A stretch of 64,000 nucleotides of DNA from the NCBI RefSeq assembly GCF_000968685.2, contig NZ_LAKD02000049.1:186001-250000 (forward strand). Reading direction: 5' to 3'. Below are positions 34,528 to 42,837 of the stretch, piece by piece (positions within the stretch are counted from its first letter, which is position 1; each line of letters opens with the position of its first letter). The position numbers were made by a program, and so were the translations under genes. The notes under the pieces are model-generated. The model was not told where the DNA came from, searched no databases, and was given only the letters and a program-made list of their open reading frames with translations. This DNA comes from Streptomyces antioxidans. GTDB taxonomy: Bacteria; Actinomycetota; Actinomycetes; Streptomycetales; Streptomycetaceae.

Positions 34528-35291
34528 GACGCCTCCGTGAGCGTCTCGATCAGATGCGAGACGAGCGAGATCAGCGCTTGGACCGAGGACTTGTGCTCCC
34601 GGGCGTCACAGATGACCAGCGGGGTGTGGGGGAGCAGATCGAGCGCGGAGCGCAGATCGTCCTCGTTGTGCGGCTTGCTGTCCGGGAAGGCGTTGACGGC
34701 GACGGAGAACGGTACGTCCAGGTCCTCCAGATGCCCGATCGCGTCGAAGGAGGCCTCCAGATCGCGGGTGTCCACCAGCGCCAGCGCGCCCAGCGCACCG
34801 CGCGCCAGGTCCTTCCAGGCGGGCAGGAACCGCTGCTGACCGGGGGTGCCGAAGAGGTACAGCACCAGCTCGCCGCCCAGGGTGATCCGCCCGAAGTCCA
34901 GCGCGACGGTGGTCGTGGTCTTCGACGGCCGGACCTTGGTGTCCAGCCGGGCCCCGGCCTGGCTCATCGTCGCCTCGGTGGACAGCGGCTTGATCTCCGA
35001 CACCGTGCCGATCAGCGTGGTCTTGCCGACGCCCATCGGGCCGACCACCAGGATCTTGGCCGCCCCGGCCACGCTGGACTCCACGTACATGACGGGGCTG
35101 TCGTCCATGTCATCCATGTCGTCCGTATCGCCCGTCTCGTCCGTCTCGCCTGTCTCGTTGGTGTGGTCTGTGCGGGTCGTGCGGTCCGCGTGGCCCCGGT
35201 GGGCCGGGTGGCCCGGGTGGGCCGGGTGGCCGGTCCTGATTGTGCCGTCCGTACCGGCCGTCGAGATCTCAGAGCTTGTTCTCAAGCCCAT
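34524..35291 (-). CDS. cvnD: Conservon Ras-like GTPase (CvnD)
   Basis: 255 residues. The GTP-binding P-loop is VVGPMGVGKTTLIGTVS, switch regions follow with TTTTVALDFGRI, G3-like LYLFGTPGQQRF, and the G4 site is AVNAFP rather than NKxD, as in the MglA-related Streptomyces CvnD group. The first 70 residues are unusual: His/Pro/Gly repeats followed by Thr/Asp/Glu/Met repeats (GETDETGDTDDMDDMDD), absent from typical CvnD. Most cvnD genes would start near MYVESSVAG. The gene overlaps cvnC by 23 bases. Confidence 0.9.
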   Translation of the reverse strand: MGLRTSSEISTAGTDGTIRTGHPAHPGHPAHRGHADRTTRTDHTNETGETDETGDTDDMDDMDDSPVMYVESSVAGAAKILVVGPMGVGKTTLIGTVSEIKPLSTEATMSQAGARLDTKVRPSKTTTTVALDFGRITLGGELVLYLFGTPGQQRFLPAWKDLARGALGALALVDTRDLEASFDAIGHLEDLDVPFSVAVNAFPDSKPHNEDDLRSALDLLPHTPLVICDAREHKSSVQALISLVSHLIETLTEAS

Positions 35292-35634
35292 CGAGCACCT
35301 TCCTCAGGAAGTCCAAATCGGCACGTTTTCGCTTGACCACCCGGATCGGCGGACGCGCCACGATGTGCCCCCAGTCGATGAGATCCGTGAGCAGCACCCG
35401 CACCACGGCCGGTGGCTGGCCGAGATGGGCGGCGACCTCCGCCACCGACAGCAGCCCCTGGCAGAAGTCGGCGATCCGCCGGTACTCGGGCTGGAGATGC
35501 GGCGGCAGCGCGCTCCCGGACACCACGACAAGCGTTTCCAGTGACAGAGCATCCCGTGAGGAACCGGCGCGCCCCCGTGTGATCACATAGGGGCGCACCG
35601 CGGCCGTGGTGCGTTCCTCGCCGGGTCGGCTCAT
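35269..35634 (-). CDS. cvnC: Conservon DUF742 protein (CvnC)
   Basis: 121 residues of DUF742: RPYVITRGRA near the N-terminus, then a winged-helix-like core (FCQGLLSVAEVAAHLGQPPA and VVRVLLTDLIDWGHIV) and a basic C-terminus. The family always lies between the roadblock protein and the GTPase in conservons. Its start overlaps the cvnB stop (ATGA). Confidence 0.92.
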   Translation of the reverse strand: MSRPGEERTTAAVRPYVITRGRAGSSRDALSLETLVVVSGSALPPHLQPEYRRIADFCQGLLSVAEVAAHLGQPPAVVRVLLTDLIDWGHIVARPPIRVVKRKRADLDFLRKVLDGLENKL

Positions 35635-36080
35635 GACGCCGGGCGGCCCATCGACTTCCGCGGCTGGCTGCTCAGATGGGCACCGATCTTCGCGACCAGT
35701 AACTGCATCTGCTGCGCCACCAGGCCGACATCGGTTTCCGTGTCGGTGGCCACCCCCAGCGAGGCGCCCTGGCCCGCCGAGGTGAACAGCACGAACCCGC
35801 TGTCGGACTCGATCATCAGCTGCCGGACCCCGGCCTCGTCGCCGAACAGCAGCGACACCGTGGACTGGCTGGTGACCGTGAGCGCGGCACAGGCCGCGGC
35901 CAGCGACTCGGCCTCGTCCACCCCGAGCCGGGACACCTCGCCGGTCAGTCCCTCGGCGGAGTCATGGCCCATCCGCAGACCGTCCTCCGAGACGACGACG
36001 GCATGGCGCACCCCGGGGATCCCGGTCAGCGGGCGCAGCATCCATCCAACGTCGGGCAATCTGGATATGGTTCCGGCCAC
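35631..36080 (-). CDS. cvnB: Conservon roadblock/LC7 protein (CvnB)
   Basis: 149 residues with the roadblock/LC7 fold, including LTGIPGVRHAVVVSEDGLRM and ESDSGFVLFTSAGQGASLGV. Roadblock proteins act as regulators of the MglA/CvnD-type GTPase. The GTG at 36080 shares one base with the cvnA TAG. Confidence 0.92.
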   Translation of the reverse strand: MAGTISRLPDVGWMLRPLTGIPGVRHAVVVSEDGLRMGHDSAEGLTGEVSRLGVDEAESLAAACAALTVTSQSTVSLLFGDEAGVRQLMIESDSGFVLFTSAGQGASLGVATDTETDVGLVAQQMQLLVAKIGAHLSSQPRKSMGRPAS

Positions 36081-37525
36081 TACCGGCCTCCCTCTCGGTC
36101 TTCTCGATCCGGACTCGATGCGTCCTCGGGCGGTACGGCCTCCGCCGCTGCTTCTCCCTCCGCTTCCGCTTCGGCTTCCGTCTTCGCTTCCACGCGCCCG
36201 CGGCGGGTGCCGGAGACGACGCTGGTGATGGAGGCGCGGGCGGCGTCGGGTGTCCAGGGGGCCGCCGCGTCGGCTATGTCATCGGCCATGTCAGGAGAGG
36301 AGGCCGGGGAGGCCCGGGCGGTTCCGGAGGCCGGGCGGCGGCGGTTGCGGCGCCGGGGCAGCCCGGTGTCCAGCGGCGCGGGGGCATCGGGCGCGCCGGG
36401 GGCGTCGGGGACGCCGGGAACATCGTCCACGGACGCGTCGTTCAGCAGGCCGCCCCCGGCCGGGCCCGCGGCGGCCGGGCCGAGCCCCGCGCCGCCCGCG
36501 TCCTGGTTCACCGTGCCGACGACCACCGGCTCCACGACCACCGGCTTGCGGTCCGCCGCCCCTACGGCGCTCGGCTGCTCGGTCAGCAGCCGGTGCGGTA
36601 CGAAGACCACCACCCGCGTGCCGCCGTACGCGGACGCCGTGGACAGCTCGACGCCGAAGCCCAGCTCCCGCGACCAGCGCCCCACACAGGCGAGCCCCAG
36701 CCGGGGCACCGCGCCGAGCTGGGCCAGGTCAAGACCGTCCCGCAGCTGGTCGACGGCCTTCTCCAGGACGTCGGGCGGCATCCCGAGCCCCGCGTCGTCG
36801 ATCTCGATGACCGCGCCCGCGGCGACCTCGCGGACGGCGACCGCGACTTGGGTGCGGGAGGGGGAGAAGACGGTGGCGTTCTCCAGGAGTTCGGCCACCG
36901 CGTGCATCAGGCCCTCCACGGCGGGGGCCACCGCGTAGAGGTTCTGGCCGCCGTGGACGTCCACCCGGCCGAACTCCACGATGCGCGACTGCGCGCCCCG
37001 CACACAGTCGAAGAGCGACACCGGCCGGGTCTCCCGACGCGCGGGCCAGATCCCGCACATCACCAGCAGCGTCTGTGCCTTACGGGTCATCTGGGCGGCG
37101 GCGTGGTCCGCCTTCATGACCTCGCCCATCAGCCCGGCGTCCTCGACATGCTGCTCCAGGCCGTCGAGTACCTGCTGCTGCACCATCGACATGGCGTGCA
37201 TATTGCGGGCCACGGACTCGAACGACGCCTGGACGGAGTCCCGGAGGATCCGCTCCCTGCGCGCCGCCTCGTCCAGCTCGGTCTGTACGGCGGCCAGCCG
37301 GGCGACCTCCTCGCCGCGCTCGGCCGCGAGCGCCCGCTCCTCGGCCGCTTTGGCTCGTTCCCGCCCGGAAACGGCTCGTTCTCGCTCGGTCGCCCTACGC
37401 GCCCCCGCGAGCGCGCGGCGAAGTCTGACCACCCAGGTGAGGCACAGCGATAACACCAGTACCAGCACCGCGGACGCGGCCAGCACGACGGCCCCCGTCC
37501 CCGACAGCACCTTCGACACCTCCAT
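36080..37525 (-). CDS. cvnA: Conservon sensor-kinase-like ATPase (CvnA)
   Basis: About 481 residues from the ATG at 37525. A short cytoplasmic end leads to one membrane helix (VVLAASAVLVLVLSLCLTWV), then a long coiled coil rich in RERA/EERA. The HATPase domain has N box AELLENATVFSPSRTQ and G-box region VPRLGLACVGRWSREL. The canonical phospho-acceptor His box is absent, as in other CvnA proteins. The C-terminal 140 residues are disordered and Pro/Ala/Glu-rich. A GTG at 37600 would lengthen it by 25 residues, but a -10-like TAGTAT at 37551-37556 argues for the shorter form. Confidence 0.88.
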   Translation of the reverse strand: MEVSKVLSGTGAVVLAASAVLVLVLSLCLTWVVRLRRALAGARRATERERAVSGRERAKAAEERALAAERGEEVARLAAVQTELDEAARRERILRDSVQASFESVARNMHAMSMVQQQVLDGLEQHVEDAGLMGEVMKADHAAAQMTRKAQTLLVMCGIWPARRETRPVSLFDCVRGAQSRIVEFGRVDVHGGQNLYAVAPAVEGLMHAVAELLENATVFSPSRTQVAVAVREVAAGAVIEIDDAGLGMPPDVLEKAVDQLRDGLDLAQLGAVPRLGLACVGRWSRELGFGVELSTASAYGGTRVVVFVPHRLLTEQPSAVGAADRKPVVVEPVVVGTVNQDAGGAGLGPAAAGPAGGGLLNDASVDDVPGVPDAPGAPDAPAPLDTGLPRRRNRRRPASGTARASPASSPDMADDIADAAAPWTPDAARASITSVVSGTRRGRVEAKTEAEAEAEGEAAAEAVPPEDASSPDREDREGGR

Positions 37526-37548
37526 CTGGGACACGGCCAAGAAAGGGC

Positions 37549-37579
37549 AGATACTACTGACCAACTGATCAGTCTGGTC
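37549..37579 (-). promoter_or_regulatory. Conservon promoter with palindromic operator
   Basis: On the minus strand the palindrome ACTGATCAGT (37564-37573), flanked by GACCA and TGGTC, lies just upstream of a -10-like TAGTAT (37556-37551). The ATG of cvnA follows 25 bases later. A bound dimer would cover the -35 to -10 spacer. Confidence 0.4.
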
Positions 37580-37638
37580 CGGTAGTTGCCAAACTCTCAC
37601 GACCGGGAAGCCGCGTCCGCACCGGGGTCGGGGTCCGG

Positions 37639-39135
37639 CTACGCCGCCCGCGGCAGGCGCAACAGCAGGCGAGCACCGCCCCGCGGGCTGGTGAGCACCG
37701 TAAGGGTGCCACCGTGGGCGTGAGCGATGTCATTGGCGATGGCGAGGCCGAGACCGGTGCCGCCGTCCTGGCGGGCCCGGGCGTCATCCAGCCGGGTGAA
37801 CCGCTCGAAAACGCGCTCGCGGTCGCCTTCGGGGATGCCGGGGCCGTCGTCGTCCACGGCCAGTTCGACCGTGCCGCCACGGACCGCCACGGTGATGGAG
37901 ACGGCCGTACGGGTGTGGCGGCGGGCGTTGTCGGCGAGGTTGGTGAGCAGCCGGGACAGCTGCACCCGGCTGCCGGTCACGACGGCGGGCGGGTCCTGGG
38001 CCCGGGTCTTGGTGAGGTGGTCCCCGGACTTTGGGGACTGGCTCGGGGCCGTCGTGGACTGGTCCCCGGCCGTCGTGGGCTGGTCCATCGTCAGGGCACC
38101 CGGGTGGCGCCGCACCTCCTCGGCCGCCAGCGCGCCGAGGTCCACCGCGGCCTTGGGCGGCGCCTCCTGCGCGTCGAGCCGGGCGAGCAGCAGCAGATCG
38201 GAGGCGACGGTCTGGAGCCGGTCGGTGTCCCGCAGCGCCTTGTGCACGGCGGCGGGCCAGTCGGTGCGCGAGGGGCGGGTCAGGGCCAGCTCGAGCTGGG
38301 CGCGTACGGCCGCGATGGGGCTGCGCAGCTCGTGCGAGGCGTCGGCCACGAACTGCCGCTGCCGGGTCATGGCCCGGTGCAGCCGGTCCAGCGTGGCGTT
38401 CATGGTCCTGGCCAGCCGGTGGATCTCGTCCCGCGCCCGGGGCACCGGCACCCGCCGGTGCAGATCGCGCTCGGTGATCTCGGTGAACTCCTGCCGCATC
38501 GCGGCGACCGGGCGCAGCGCGCGCCCCACCAGCAGCCAGGTGAGCCCCGCCACGAACAGCACCAGCCCGGCGGCGGCGGGTGCGGCCTGGCGCAGCAGCA
38601 GCCCGGTGGCGCTGTTGACGGAGGTGGTCGAGGGGCTCACCGACACGCTGTACGGCTGCCCGGCCTCGATGGCCTCGACGGGTTCGGCTGGTTCTGCGGG
38701 GAGATCAGAGAGCCCGGTCGGCCCCTGCGAGGTGGCGTCCGTCGGGGTCGTGTGGGTGGTGACCGTACGGCCGGAGGCGTCCTTGATCGTCACTGCGCCG
38801 GGGGCGATGATGTACGCCCGCTGTGGCATGGCCCGGGTCTTCCCCAGCTGGCCCTTGATCGCCACCGCGGCGTTCCTGGCGTCCAGGTCGGCGCTGTCAC
38901 GGAGGTTGTGCTGGAGGGCGAGCACCAGGGCCAGCATGCACAGCGCGATCGCGAAGGCCACGGTCCCGGCGGCGGCCAGCACGGCCTTGGCGCGCACGCT
39001 CAGCCCGGAGGTCAGGCGCGGGCGGTGGGCCCGGACGCCCTCCGACTCCGGCTGCGGGTGCGCGATGCGTTCGGCGTCCGCCATGTGCTCGGCGTCCGCG
39101 ACGCGTTCGGCGTCCGCGACGCGTTCTGAGCCCAC
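37639..39135 (-). CDS. Two-component sensor histidine kinase
   Basis: 498 residues from a GTG at 39135, 8 bases after GGAGGG. Residues 1-25 repeat RVADAE. The first membrane helix (AAAGTVAFAIALCMLALVLA) precedes an extracellular sensor region. A second helix is followed by a HAMP domain. The H box is FVADASHELRSPIAAVRAQ, the N box LADNARRHT and the G box VDDDGPGIPEGDRERVFERF. A Thr/Ser/Gln-rich insert of about 35 residues with repeated DQSTTA-like units splits the catalytic region before the N box. It pairs with the response regulator whose stop lies 4 bases upstream. Confidence 0.9.
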   Translation of the reverse strand: MGSERVADAERVADAEHMADAERIAHPQPESEGVRAHRPRLTSGLSVRAKAVLAAAGTVAFAIALCMLALVLALQHNLRDSADLDARNAAVAIKGQLGKTRAMPQRAYIIAPGAVTIKDASGRTVTTHTTPTDATSQGPTGLSDLPAEPAEPVEAIEAGQPYSVSVSPSTTSVNSATGLLLRQAAPAAAGLVLFVAGLTWLLVGRALRPVAAMRQEFTEITERDLHRRVPVPRARDEIHRLARTMNATLDRLHRAMTRQRQFVADASHELRSPIAAVRAQLELALTRPSRTDWPAAVHKALRDTDRLQTVASDLLLLARLDAQEAPPKAAVDLGALAAEEVRRHPGALTMDQPTTAGDQSTTAPSQSPKSGDHLTKTRAQDPPAVVTGSRVQLSRLLTNLADNARRHTRTAVSITVAVRGGTVELAVDDDGPGIPEGDRERVFERFTRLDDARARQDGGTGLGLAIANDIAHAHGGTLTVLTSPRGGARLLLRLPRAA

Positions 39136-39139
39136 CGTC

Positions 39140-39817
39140 TCACCCTCCGTCGCGGGCCAGCAGATAGCCCGCGCCCCGTATCGTGCGGATCGACCGCCGT
39201 CCGTACGGCACGTCGATCTTCCGGCGCAGACTGCGGATGTAGACCTCGACGAGATTGGCCCCGCCGTCGTACGCGGCGTCCCACACGCTCTGCACGATCT
39301 CGGACTTGGAGACCACCTGCCCGGCGCGCCGTGCGAGGTACTCCAGCACGGCGAACTCCTTGGCGGTGAGCGTGACGTCGTCCGTTCCGCGGGCGCAGGC
39401 CAGCGCCGCGGGCTCCAGCCGCAGATCGCCCAGTTCCAGCACGTCGGGCCGGTCCAGCCCGCCGCGCCGCACCAGGGCGCGCACCCGCGCGATCAGGACG
39501 ACGAAGGAGAACGGCTTGGTCAGATAGTCGTCCGCGCCCACATCGAGCCCATCGGCCTCGTCGTACTCGCCGTCCTTGGCGGTGAGCATCAGGATGGGCG
39601 TCCAGTCGCCCTCTTCGCGCAGCCGTGAGCACAGTTGATAGCCGGAGCACCCGGGGAGCATCACATCCAGCACGATCGCGGCGTACTCGCCGGACCGGGC
39701 GAGCGCCAGGCCGCTCAGCCCGTCCGCCGCCGTCTCGATGGTGAAACCCTCCTGCTCCAGGCCCTCGGTGAGGAGTTCGCGTAGCCGGGCGTCATCTTCC
39801 ACCACCAGTATGCGCAC
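39140..39817 (-). CDS. OmpR-family response regulator
   Basis: 225 residues. Receiver acidic pair VVEDDARL, phospho-acceptor Asp in IVLDVMLPG, Thr in LMLTAKDG, and Lys in LTKPFSFV are all present. The winged helix contains LTAKEFAVLEYLARRAGQVV and a C-terminal YIRSLRRKIDVPYGRRSIRT. It resembles CutR-type regulators. Its promoter has three copies of a 16-base repeat that could be its own binding sites. Confidence 0.92.
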   Translation of the reverse strand: MRILVVEDDARLRELLTEGLEQEGFTIETAADGLSGLALARSGEYAAIVLDVMLPGCSGYQLCSRLREEGDWTPILMLTAKDGEYDEADGLDVGADDYLTKPFSFVVLIARVRALVRRGGLDRPDVLELGDLRLEPAALACARGTDDVTLTAKEFAVLEYLARRAGQVVSKSEIVQSVWDAAYDGGANLVEVYIRSLRRKIDVPYGRRSIRTIRGAGYLLARDGG

Positions 39818-39840
39818 GCGGTAAGGATGGCACGGGCGAG

Positions 39841-39904
39841 CTGAGGCCCCGCTGAAACCGGTACCGGCTTCAGCGGGGCCTCAGGTGGTTCAGCGGGGAC
39901 TCAG
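39841..39904. promoter_or_regulatory. Three-copy 16-base repeat upstream of the response regulator
   Basis: TTCAGCGGGGCCTCAG occurs at 39869-39884, its exact inverse complement at 39841-39856, and a copy with one change (A for C) at 39889-39904. The inverted pair forms a 44-base palindrome with one mismatched pair. The two direct copies are 20 bases apart, two helical turns. The block lies 24 bases upstream of the regulator's start. Confidence 0.55.
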
Positions 39905-39985
39905 CATCGGTGCGCCACGGTGAGTGCGCCGACGGATCAAGGGATCCGCGGCAGCCAGTGCAACCCCCTGAGTTGAAGGAGAGCT

Positions 39986-40615
39986 GTGCCCATGTCTCGT
40001 TCCCTGTTCCGTGCCCCGGCCGCGAAGCGGCGCGGTGTCGTGCTCGCCGTGGCGGCTGGCGCCCTGGCGCTGGGGGCCACGGCCCCCGCCTCGGCCTCCG
40101 CCTCCCAGTCCTCCTCGGCGTCGGCCTCCGCCACCAAGGGGAAGACCTCCCACGGCCCGGCCTTCTGCGTGATCCGGGACGAGGACGGCAGCGCCAGGCC
40201 GACCGAGCCGGGCAAGCCGACCGAGCCCGGCAAGGTGGTTGAGCGTGCCACGTCGGTCAAGCTGACCGAGGCGGGCAAGGCCACCGGTGAGAAGGCCACC
40301 GCGGCGTCGAAGGACCGCTCCCGCGGGCACGCCGAAACCTGTGTCGTCATTCCCGCCTTCCCGACCCATCCCGGGAAGACCTGCAAGGTCGTGGTGATCG
40401 AGCGTGGCTCCGCGAAGCCGGGGAAGCCCGCCACGCCCGCGAAGCCGGGCAAGCCCGGGAAGCCCATGCCCACCAAGCCGGGCAAGCCCGGTAAGCCGGG
40501 CAAGATCTGCGTGATCGTCCTGCCCAAGGACGGGCACGGGGCCACCAAGCCGTCCGCGGGCGCGAAGACCACGGCGGCCACGGAGGCCGAGGCGGCTCGC
40601 GCGGCCCGCTCCTGA
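39986..40615 (+). CDS. Secreted KPGKP-repeat protein of unknown function
   Basis: 209 residues. Basic start, hydrophobic core (GVVLAVAAGALALGATA) and an Ala-x-Ala site give a clear Sec signal peptide. The mature part has two Cys-containing blocks (AFCVIRDEDGS and ICVIVLPKDG, with TCVVIPAF and TCKVVVIERG) separated by Pro/Gly/Lys repeats (KPGKPGKPMPTKPGKPGKPG). AAGGAG lies 4 bases before a GTG at 39986 and 10 before an ATG at 39992, so the start is ambiguous by two codons. It is divergent from the two-component operon, which might control it. No family was recognised. Confidence 0.75.
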   Translation: MPMSRSLFRAPAAKRRGVVLAVAAGALALGATAPASASASQSSSASASATKGKTSHGPAFCVIRDEDGSARPTEPGKPTEPGKVVERATSVKLTEAGKATGEKATAASKDRSRGHAETCVVIPAFPTHPGKTCKVVVIERGSAKPGKPATPAKPGKPGKPMPTKPGKPGKPGKICVIVLPKDGHGATKPSAGAKTTAATEAEAARAARS

Positions 40616-40620
40616 TCCGC

Positions 40621-40679
40621 CGGCCGACCACGTGGGGGGTCGGCCGTCAAGAGGCCCGGCGCGCGCGGTGCGCCGGGCC
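40621..40679 (+). terminator. Double hairpin after the secreted-protein gene
   Basis: CGGCCGACC pairs with GGTCGGCCG (40621-40646). GGCCCGGCGC pairs with GCGCCGGGCC (40653-40679), followed by TTCCC. Two adjacent perfect stems make a good rho-independent terminator. Confidence 0.65.
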
Positions 40680-40792
40680 TTCCCGCGCGCCGTTCGCGAT
40701 CGTGTCGGCCTCCGGGTGCGATCGTGTCAGCCCCCGGGAAGGGAACAGCGCCCGGGAGGGAAGCGTACGGCGAGGAAAGGCGTTCACACGGC

Positions 40793-41473
40793 ATGTCGAT
40801 CATTCACAAGACCACGATGAGACCGACCAAGTTGGAGCTCCTCACCCCGTGGCTGCCCGAGCAACCGTGGTACGCCAGCGCGGGCGGCCCGCCGGAGCTG
40901 TCCAGGGTCGGGGGCTTCCGGCTCGACGACCCGGAGGGCGAGGTGGGGATCGAGTTCATGGTGGTCCGTGACGACGCCGGTGACCGGCCCGCCTGGTACC
41001 ACGTACCGATGACCTACCGCGCGGCACCGCTCGACGGAGCCGAGCAGGCCCTCATCGGCACGACCGAGCACGGGGTGCTGGGAAAGCGCTGGATCTACGA
41101 CGGGCCGCATGACCCGGTGCTGGTGGCCCAGTTGCTCGCGCTCCTTCAGGGCCGCGCCGAACCGCAGGCGCAGAGCACGTCCCACACCCCCGACCCCTCC
41201 GTCACCGCCGAGGTGACCGGAGCCGGGCTCGACGTACCGGCCGGGGCCGCGGGGGCTCCGGCCGTCGCGAACGGTCCCGACGGCACCCGTCTGCTGCTGG
41301 GTGACGGGGGTCCCGCCCTCCAGGTGGCGCGCGTTCTGCGCCCGGAGTCCGGCGCGGAGCCCGCCGGGTCGCGGGGCCATGTCAGCGCGGGCTGGCGGCT
41401 GCCGGAGGGCGGCGAGGCGCGTGGCCGGTACGTCGTTGTGTACGACGGCGACAGCGACATGGTGTCCAGGTAA
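40793..41473 (+). CDS. Maltokinase N-terminal cap-like protein
   Basis: 226 residues from the ATG at 40793 (MSIIHKTTMRPTKLELLTPW). The N-terminal 120 residues resemble the cap domain of actinobacterial maltokinases: PWYASAGGPPEL, DPEGEVGIEFMVV, VPMTYRAAPLDGAEQALIGT and GKRWIYDGPHDPVLV. There is no kinase domain. Stand-alone cap proteins are common in Streptomyces and of unknown role. The rest is an Ala/Gly/Pro-rich beta region. The upstream GAGGAAAGG is rather distant. Confidence 0.75.
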   Translation: MSIIHKTTMRPTKLELLTPWLPEQPWYASAGGPPELSRVGGFRLDDPEGEVGIEFMVVRDDAGDRPAWYHVPMTYRAAPLDGAEQALIGTTEHGVLGKRWIYDGPHDPVLVAQLLALLQGRAEPQAQSTSHTPDPSVTAEVTGAGLDVPAGAAGAPAVANGPDGTRLLLGDGGPALQVARVLRPESGAEPAGSRGHVSAGWRLPEGGEARGRYVVVYDGDSDMVSR

Positions 41474-41565
41474 GGCGCGAAAGCTCAAATCATGCTCTGA
41501 ATCAGCACTCATCGGGGTTCGTCACCGTTCAGAAAGACAAAACTGGCGGTAGTTGAGCAGTCCGG

Positions 41566-42291
41566 ATGGACGGGGGCATTCCGATGTGTGCCATGACCAG
41601 ACGCCCCGCTCCGGTGGGGCCACCGGCGCTGGACCTCTATGACATCGCCTATCTGGTGGGCGGGCGGCGGTGGGTGATCCAGACCCTCCTGATAGCGCTT
41701 CAGGAGCGGGATGTGATCACCCTCCGGCGCTCGCGGATCCGCGCCACGGTGGGGCAGGGGGCCGAGCACCCGGTCGAGCGCGCGCTCGTCGCACTGTGCC
41801 CGCGCTCGAAGCCGGTGGCCCAGGTGGTCCCCGCGCTGCTCGGCGGACCCGAGCTGGCGGAGGTCCGGCGCCGACTCGCCGACGGCGGTCTGCTCACCCG
41901 TCTCCGGGGCCGCCCCACCCGGACGGGAAGGCGCCGCGTGGAAGCGGCCGTGCGGGAGGGGACGCTCCCCCCGTACGTCTTCCACGGCCCCGTCGTCGTC
42001 CCGGAACCGGCCCGGCGCAGGGCCGTCAGCGACGCGATACCGATCCCGAACGGCGACCCGGCCTACTGGGACCGGAACCTCCTCATCGCCTACGACCCCG
42101 AGTATCTGGACCAGGAGCCCTTCTACGAAGCGCACGGCTGGGCCGACGACCATGGCGGCGGCCACGGCGCCCATGGCAGCCATGGCGGTCACGGGAGCCA
42201 TGGCAGCCATGGCGACCATGGCGGTCACGGGGGCGACTACGGCGGCGGCCACCACTCCTGCGGTGGCGGTGGCGGCGGAGGCGGCGACTAG
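41566..42291 (+). CDS. TIGR04222-type protein with His/Gly-rich C-terminal tail
   Basis: 241 residues. LDLYDIAYLVGGRRWVIQTL matches the start of TIGR04222 proteins of Streptomyces, which usually continue into membrane segments. Here none is seen. The last 45 residues alternate His and Gly (HGAHGSHGGHGSHGSHGDHG) and end in Cys-Gly repeats, which suggests metal binding. Starts at 41566 or 41584 (MCAMTRR) are both possible. Function unknown. Confidence 0.7.
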   Translation: MDGGIPMCAMTRRPAPVGPPALDLYDIAYLVGGRRWVIQTLLIALQERDVITLRRSRIRATVGQGAEHPVERALVALCPRSKPVAQVVPALLGGPELAEVRRRLADGGLLTRLRGRPTRTGRRRVEAAVREGTLPPYVFHGPVVVPEPARRRAVSDAIPIPNGDPAYWDRNLLIAYDPEYLDQEPFYEAHGWADDHGGGHGAHGSHGGHGSHGSHGDHGGHGGDYGGGHHSCGGGGGGGGD

Positions 42292-42321
42292 GGACTAGGG
42301 CTGCGAACCGGAGACCTTCTA

Positions 42322-42348
42322 GGCCCGGCCGTCGGCGGCGACCGGGCC
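42322..42348 (+). terminator. Hairpin after the TIGR04222 gene
   Basis: GGCCCGG (42322-42328) pairs with CCGGGCC (42342-42348). It lies between two convergent genes and could serve both. Confidence 0.4.
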
Positions 42349-42353
42349 CGTCG

Positions 42354-42713
42354 TCAAGCGGTGGCCGTGTCCTCGTAAGGGGCGGGGCAGCCATGCGTGG
42401 CGGTCACGGCCGTCAGCAGCACCACCGAGTCCTCCAGCGCCCGCAACCCGTGCCGTTCGTGCGGCAACTCCTGCAGCTGGCCCGCGATGAGATCGAGCGG
42501 GTCCACGCCGCCGGTCAGCCGCACATGCCCGTACAGCACCTGGAGACTGGCCGCCGGGGGAGCGTTGTGCTCGTCGAGCTCACAGCCGGAGACCATGGCG
42601 ATCACGCTCTGCCGCAGCGGACCGTCATGCAGGAACAGATGTGCGCTGCGCCCGTGCGGATCGGCCTTGGCCTGGTCCAGATGGTGGCGTGCGAGCGTGG
42701 TGAGGTCATCCAT
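42354..42713 (-). CDS. Small cupin-like protein
   Basis: 119 residues from the ATG at 42713, which follows GAGGGG. One cupin fold: LDEHNAPPAASLQVLYGHVR, GQLQELPHERHGLRALEDS and a final VVLLTAVTA strand, with His residues at the metal positions. It is convergent with the TIGR04222 gene and divergent from cutA. The target is unknown. Confidence 0.7.
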   Translation of the reverse strand: MDDLTTLARHHLDQAKADPHGRSAHLFLHDGPLRQSVIAMVSGCELDEHNAPPAASLQVLYGHVRLTGGVDPLDLIAGQLQELPHERHGLRALEDSVVLLTAVTATHGCPAPYEDTATA

Positions 42714-42837
42714 GAGTGCCCCTCGATCGGTCCGGTCTGATCGTCGGCGGGTTCCCTCAATCCTCACCGGCTAGCGTGGTGGGCGCCAGTTCGCAGCCGC
42801 GCCGTGCAGTCGCCCCATGGAGAGAGGTACCGCAGCA

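Noticed and set aside
36080..37525. CvnA as an ordinary two-component histidine kinase
   Set aside because: There is no His-box phospho-acceptor and no adjacent response regulator; the gene order is that of a conservon.
37639..39817. The two-component genes as part of the conservon operon
   Set aside because: A 113-base gap with a promoter-like site separates them from cvnA, and conservons do not normally include them.
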